In this document: positions 6,731 to 9,691 of the stretch, one piece after another | How positions within the stretch are numbered: position 1 is the first letter of the stretch | Layout of the letters: each line of letters starts with the position of its first letter | Origin: an archaeon | GTDB lineage: Archaea; Thermoproteota; Nitrososphaeria; Nitrososphaerales; Gagatemarchaeaceae | Assembly: GCA_021822995.1 (NCBI GenBank) | Contig: JAKAPN010000020.1 | Location: 211-9,901, forward strand | DNA length: 9,691 nt | Reading direction: 5' to 3' | Made by a program: the position numbers and the translations under genes | Notes under the pieces: generated by a model | Database searches by the model: none | What the model was told of the DNA's origin: nothing | The model's input: the letters and a program-made list of their open reading frames with translations, nothing else

Positions 6731-7201
6731 TTGAGTTCAAGCAATTCGAAGTGGAAGACGTACAGGCCGGTGGTCGTCCTGTCCGTGCTGTCGATGCTCG
6801 TATGCGGGCTGGCCTACCCGCTGCTCGTAACAGGCATCTCCCAGGCGGCCTTCCCATACCAGGCCAACGGGAGCCAGGCTCAGCTGGGCGGGAGGTCCGT
6901 GGGCTCGTACTACATAGACAACGGGTTCACACTCCCCATCTTCTTCCATGCGAGGAACGAGACGAACCCGCAAACGGCATCAGCCTCAGGGGTCGACCCG
7001 GACATACTGCTCGCGGACGCACTATCCCAGGTGCCGCGGATCTCCAACGCCACTGGAATACCTGCCGCGAGCCTCGACGGCCTCGTGATGTCCCATGAGC
7101 AGTGGACCCTCTTCGTGACCGGCGACCCCTATGTCAACGTGCTGGAGCTGAACCTGGCTCTGATAAGCGCCTATCCGTCCGTCTACTCCGCCTACGGCTG
7201 A
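6731..7201 (+). CDS. kdpC: K+-transporting ATPase subunit C (KdpC), short form
   Basis: KdpC is the single-span subunit that stabilises the KdpAB complex and helps ATP binding. From TTG at 6731 the protein has 156 residues, against about 190 in E. coli. It has one N-terminal membrane helix (about 13-36, containing CGLAYPLLVTGISQ), then GGRSVGSYYIDNGF (53-66), the family motif TASASGVDPDI (82-92), a following helix with the VPRISNA segment (101-107), and VNVLELNLAL (135-144). The region that in bacteria contains RPS...SGGSN between the FF/YF motif and SASG-DP is almost absent. Two TTG codons compete, 6725 and 6731. The GGGGG at 6719-6723 is well placed only for 6731, but 6725 cannot be excluded. 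The stop is 7 bases from the convergent neighbour's stop. Confidence 0.93.
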   Translation: MSSSNSKWKTYRPVVVLSVLSMLVCGLAYPLLVTGISQAAFPYQANGSQAQLGGRSVGSYYIDNGFTLPIFFHARNETNPQTASASGVDPDILLADALSQVPRISNATGIPAASLDGLVMSHEQWTLFVTGDPYVNVLELNLALISAYPSVYSAYG

Positions 7202-7208
7202 CCGGGAT

Positions 7209-7511
7209 CTACCGCTTCTGAGCTAGCTTGCGCTTCTTCTCTTCCCTTTTCAGCTTCTCTTCGCGCTCTTTGCGCTTCATGCTGTCGTACTCGCCCAGCG
7301 GGCCCTCGTGCTCCGTGTATCCGTGGTGGATCTCGAGTATCCGCTTTACCACCTCCACTCCTTGCGCGTCCCTCTTCGGGAACCGCACCGAGAGGTTCCT
7401 CCTGTCGAGGACCGTCCACTCGAGCCCCTTTTGCTCCTTCAGCTCTTCGATGGCCTCTTCCATGGCGTATTCATTGCCGAAGAGCCCTCTGATCTCCCAG
7501 ACACCAGGCAT
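7209..7511 (-). CDS. Small basic-tailed protein of unknown function
   Basis: This is a 100-residue protein I cannot assign to a family. Residues 4-66 look like a compact alpha/beta domain (VWEIRGLFGNEYAMEEAIEE, then strand-like EWTVLDRRNLSVRFP, then helix GVEVVKRILEIHHGY). Residues 75-100 form a highly charged Lys/Arg/Glu helix (MKRKEREEKLKREEKKRKLA) that could be a coiled coil or bind nucleic acid; that is inference from composition only. ATG 7511 is preferred over in-frame codons upstream because a TATA-like box lies 26 bases before it and the frame upstream overlaps the neighbouring gene. It lies 32 bases downstream of the DUF255 gene on the same strand and converges with kdpC. Codon use is like its neighbours. 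Confidence 0.7.
   Translation of the reverse strand: MPGVWEIRGLFGNEYAMEEAIEELKEQKGLEWTVLDRRNLSVRFPKRDAQGVEVVKRILEIHHGYTEHEGPLGEYDSMKRKEREEKLKREEKKRKLAQKR
7233..7262 (+). terminator. Polypyrimidine tract, candidate terminator for the kdp operon
   Basis: Starting 31 bases after the kdpC stop, the plus strand is almost entirely C and T over 30 bases, including a TTTT run at 7247-7250. Archaeal RNA polymerase terminates at U-rich stretches. The tract is the antisense of the Lys/Glu/Arg-rich tail of the convergent small gene. A terminator role is inferred; the tract has many Cs, so efficiency may be modest. Confidence 0.3.
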
Positions 7512-7532
7512 GGACGCCCGCCTCCAGGTCGG

Positions 7533-7541
7533 CGATAAAAC
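7533..7541 (-). promoter_or_regulatory. TATA-like box for the small basic-tailed gene
   Basis: GTTTTATCG on the minus strand is centred 26 bases before the ATG at 7511 and begins directly after the TAA stop of the DUF255 gene. A transcript starting at or near 7511 would be leaderless, although a GGAGG also lies between box and ATG. It suggests the small gene can be transcribed separately from the gene upstream. Confidence 0.5.
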
Positions 7542-7543
7542 TC

Positions 7544-9583
7544 TTAGCGAGCCCCGAGCTGCGCGGCTAGCGCGCCTATCGACTCGGCCGGCACCTTGCA
7601 CGAAAACCCCTCGCAGACGTACGCCCTCGGCCCCGACATCGGCTCCCTCCCTTCCAACAGGGAGCTCAGCTTCGCAAGGTCAGGGAACGTCTTGGCTGTG
7701 GCCGTGATGACCGCCCTGTCGGGGGCGAACCTCCTCAGCACCTCGGCTTTCATCGTCTCGGCTTCCTTCATCATGGGGGCGGTGACGACAACCTCCCTGG
7801 TCCCGTTGACCAGCAGGTCTTCCCCAGCCAGCATCCAGACGTGGGATGTGGGGCTGCCTTCGATCTCCCTTCCGAACGCTTTCAGCGTCTTCTCGGCGTG
7901 CCCGGCGTACTCTCTGTCCCCGGTCAGCTCCGTCAGCCTGATGAGGTCCATCACGGCCACGGAGTTCCCCGACGGGGTCGGCCCATCGTAGCTCTCCTTC
8001 AGCCTGACGGGGTCGGGCTCCACCGTGAGGAAGAACCCCCCTACGTCAGCGTCCTCGAAGTCTTGCATCATCGTCCTTGCCAGCCTTGTCGCTTCTGCGA
8101 GCCACGACGGCTCCGACGATGCTTCGAAGAGGTCCAACAGCCCCTGGATGAAGAAGGCGTAGTCTTCCAGCGTGCCCGCGAGCGCAGCCTGTCCTCCGGC
8201 GTACCTCCGAAGGAGCCTGCCGTTCCGGGAGTTCTTCTGCAGGACGAAGTTCGCCGCCCCGATGGCATCGTCCACCAGCCCGCGGTCACCCAGCGCCCCG
8301 CCCGCGTACGCGAACGCCGATATCGCCAGGCCATTCCACGACGTGAGCACTTTGTCGTCTGTCGAAGGCCTCGCCCTCTTCAGGCGCGCCGAGTAAAGGG
8401 CCTTCTTGGATCGGGCGAGTCTCTCCCGCTCCTTCTCCGAGTGGCTCGCGCCGGAGAGGGTGAGCAACGACCTTCCTCCGAAGTTGCCGGTGTTCGTGAC
8501 TCCGTAAGCCCTGCAGAATCCTTCTCCGTCCTCCCGACCCAGGGTCTCGGCGACCTCCTGCGGCGTCCAAGTGTAGTAGTAGCCTTCTCCTTGCGCGCTG
8601 TCGGCGTCCTGGGCGGAGTAGAGCCCTCCTTCGGGGCTCCTCATCTCACGGGAGATCCAGCCCAACGTTTCACGGACGACTTCGGCATACTCGCGTCTCC
8701 CGGTGACCTGGTACCCCTCCGCGTACGCCCTTGCCAAGAGCGCGTTGTCGTAGAGCATCTTCTCGAAGTGAGGGACCAGCCAAACCCTGTCCGTCGAGTA
8801 TCTGTGGAACCCTCCTCCCAGGTGGTCCCGTATCCCTCCTGCCATCATCTCGTCCAGGGTCTTTGTGACGCACCCCTTGGCGAGCTCCTTGCCTGTCCTG
8901 AAGTGGTACCTCAGCATGAAACCGAGCGCTAGGGGGAGCGGGAACTTCGGAGCGGTCCCGAAACCTCCATGGTCAGGGTCGAACGAGGACAGCAGGTCGG
9001 CGTACCCGTCGTCGATCGCCCCCTTCTTCAGCTCCCCGCCAGGTCCGCCGGGCGCGACAGATGTCGCCTTGACCACCTGCTCGGTGTTGGCGATCACCTG
9101 CTCCCGCTTTTCCCGCCAGAGGTTTGACACGAATGTGAGCACTTCCATGAAGCTCGGCATGCCCTGCCTGCGCTCGGGCGGGAAGTATGTCCCCCCGTAG
9201 AACGGCTTCAGGTCGGGGGTCAGGAAGACGCTCAATGGCCATCCGCCCCCTCCCGTCATCGCCTGTACGGCGCTCATGTAGTAAGCGTCGACCTCGGGGC
9301 GCTCCTCCCTGTCTACCTTCACCGGTATGAAGTTCTTGTTGATGAACGCGGCCGTCTTCGAGTCCTCGAATGACTCGCGGCGCATGACGTGGCACCAGTG
9401 GCAGGTGGAGTAGCCGATGCTCAGGAAGATGGGTTTGCCGTCGTTCTTCGCCTTAGCCGCCGCCTCCTTCCCCCAGGGCCACCAGTCCACCGGGTTGCGC
9501 GCGTGCTCCTGAAGGTAGGGGCTCTTTTCGTCGGCGAGCCTGTTGGCGCTGCTAGTCAATCTTTCGAGCGCGGCTCCTCTCAT
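7544..9583 (-). CDS. DUF255 / YyaL-type protein (thioredoxin-like domain plus (alpha/alpha)6 barrel)
   Basis: This 679-residue protein belongs to the YyaL/SPATA20 (SSP411) family. Residues 14-140 form a thioredoxin-like DUF255 domain: [36 protein letters not shown] with the CxxC at 61-64, VKVDREERP (88-96), [16 protein letters not shown] (109-124) and [10 protein letters not shown] (128-137). The rest resembles the glucosamine-epimerase-like (alpha/alpha)6 barrel, with [10 protein letters not shown] (206-215), [17 protein letters not shown] (249-265), [14 protein letters not shown] (268-281), [17 protein letters not shown] (323-339) and [12 protein letters not shown] (413-424). The C-terminal C-x4-C-x-VP pattern (CEGFSCKVP) is also typical. 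Length is normal for the family. The true reaction is unknown; a redox or sugar-related role is suggested by the folds. The start is ATG 9583, with conservation beginning near residue 14. The family is confident, the function is not. Confidence 0.95.
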   Translation of the reverse strand: MRGAALERLTSSANRLADEKSPYLQEHARNPVDWWPWGKEAAAKAKNDGKPIFLSIGYSTCHWCHVMRRESFEDSKTAAFINKNFIPVKVDREERPEVDAYYMSAVQAMTGGGGWPLSVFLTPDLKPFYGGTYFPPERRQGMPSFMEVLTFVSNLWREKREQVIANTEQVVKATSVAPGGPGGELKKGAIDDGYADLLSSFDPDHGGFGTAPKFPLPLALGFMLRYHFRTGKELAKGCVTKTLDEMMAGGIRDHLGGGFHRYSTDRVWLVPHFEKMLYDNALLARAYAEGYQVTGRREYAEVVRETLGWISREMRSPEGGLYSAQDADSAQGEGYYYTWTPQEVAETLGREDGEGFCRAYGVTNTGNFGGRSLLTLSGASHSEKERERLARSKKALYSARLKRARPSTDDKVLTSWNGLAISAFAYAGGALGDRGLVDDAIGAANFVLQKNSRNGRLLRRYAGGQAALAGTLEDYAFFIQGLLDLFEASSEPSWLAEATRLARTMMQDFEDADVGGFFLTVEPDPVRLKESYDGPTPSGNSVAVMDLIRLTELTGDREYAGHAEKTLKAFGREIEGSPTSHVWMLAGEDLLVNGTREVVVTAPMMKEAETMKAEVLRRFAPDRAVITATAKTFPDLAKLSSLLEGREPMSGPRAYVCEGFSCKVPAESIGALAAQLGAR

Positions 9584-9609
9584 ATAATTTGAATCTTGTC
9601 TCCGCGGGC

Positions 9610-9620
9610 AACGTTTAACA
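9610..9620. promoter_or_regulatory. TTTAA box in divergent spacer
   Basis: ACGTTTAACAC is the most AT-rich patch upstream of the DUF255 start (9583) and has a palindromic TTAA core. On the minus strand it is about 27-37 bases before ATG 9583. On the plus strand it would place transcription start near 9640, ahead of a possible gene at 9670. It could serve either direction; assignment is uncertain. Confidence 0.3.
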
Positions 9621-9669
9621 CCGCACGTTTGGGCGCGCTCATCGGGGCAGCGAGCCCGGAAGTATCCAA

Positions 9670-9691
9670 TTGCAGTACAAATGGACAGTCC
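9670..9691 (+). CDS. Possible start of a plus-strand gene, cut by window edge (perhaps MFS transporter)
   Basis: From TTG at 9670 the last 22 bases read (M)QYKWTV. This resembles the N-terminus of archaeal MFS drug transporters that begin with an aromatic-K-W-T-V segment before the first membrane helix. With only seven codons this is a weak guess. An out-of-frame ATG at 9681 is an alternative start for something else. The remaining spacer 9584-9669 holds only the TTTAA box. Confidence 0.25.

Noticed and set aside
7841..8932. 363-codon plus-strand open frame within the DUF255 gene.
   Set aside because: The minus strand encodes a complete, conserved DUF255 protein; the plus-strand translation is Arg/Pro/Val-rich shadow sequence.

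Overview
The window looks like a piece of a GC-rich archaeal chromosome. The evidence is a class II tRNA-Leu without an encoded CCA, TATA-like boxes about 25-30 bases upstream of several start codons (which implies leaderless or nearly leaderless mRNAs), frequent TTG starts, a stand-alone Lrp/AsnC ligand-binding (RAM) domain protein, and a short KdpC. A lineage near Nitrososphaeria/Thermoproteota is my best guess, but nothing here proves it, and some genes (GNAT, ArsR + AHSA1 pair) belong to families also common in bacteria.

Layout. 1-247 (-): N-terminal part of a GNAT acetyltransferase, cut by the window edge. 248-715: sparse region with no firm gene. 716-1518 (+): a two-gene unit, an ArsR-type repressor and an AHSA1/SRPBCC protein, overlapping at a TTGA junction. 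1519-1709: no gene, one small dyad. 1710-1794 (-): tRNA-Leu(UAG). 1821-2432 (-): polytopic membrane protein resembling the DedA/VTT family. 2433-2554: divergent promoter region. 2555-2845 (+): RAM-only protein, followed by kdpA (2903-4570), kdpB (4563-6719) and kdpC (6731-7201), the high-affinity K+ uptake P-type ATPase. 7209-7511 (-): small basic-tailed protein of unknown function, convergent with kdpC. 7544-9583 (-): DUF255/YyaL-type thioredoxin-fold protein. 9584-9669: divergent spacer, and a possible first few codons of a plus-strand gene at the very end.

How the genes work together. KdpA (K+ channel-like subunit), KdpB (ATPase) and KdpC form one complex and are almost certainly co-translated: kdpA and kdpB overlap by 8 bases and kdpC follows within a few bases. 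No kdpF and no KdpD/KdpE sensor-regulator genes are seen here. The only candidate regulator adjacent on the same strand is the RAM-only protein. The ArsR + AHSA1 pair is a familiar regulator/lipocalin-like-fold module of mostly unknown ligand. I see no mobile element, CRISPR array or defence system. The main points of interest are the RAM-kdp linkage, unusual features of KdpA, KdpB and KdpC, and compact promoter/terminator arrangements.
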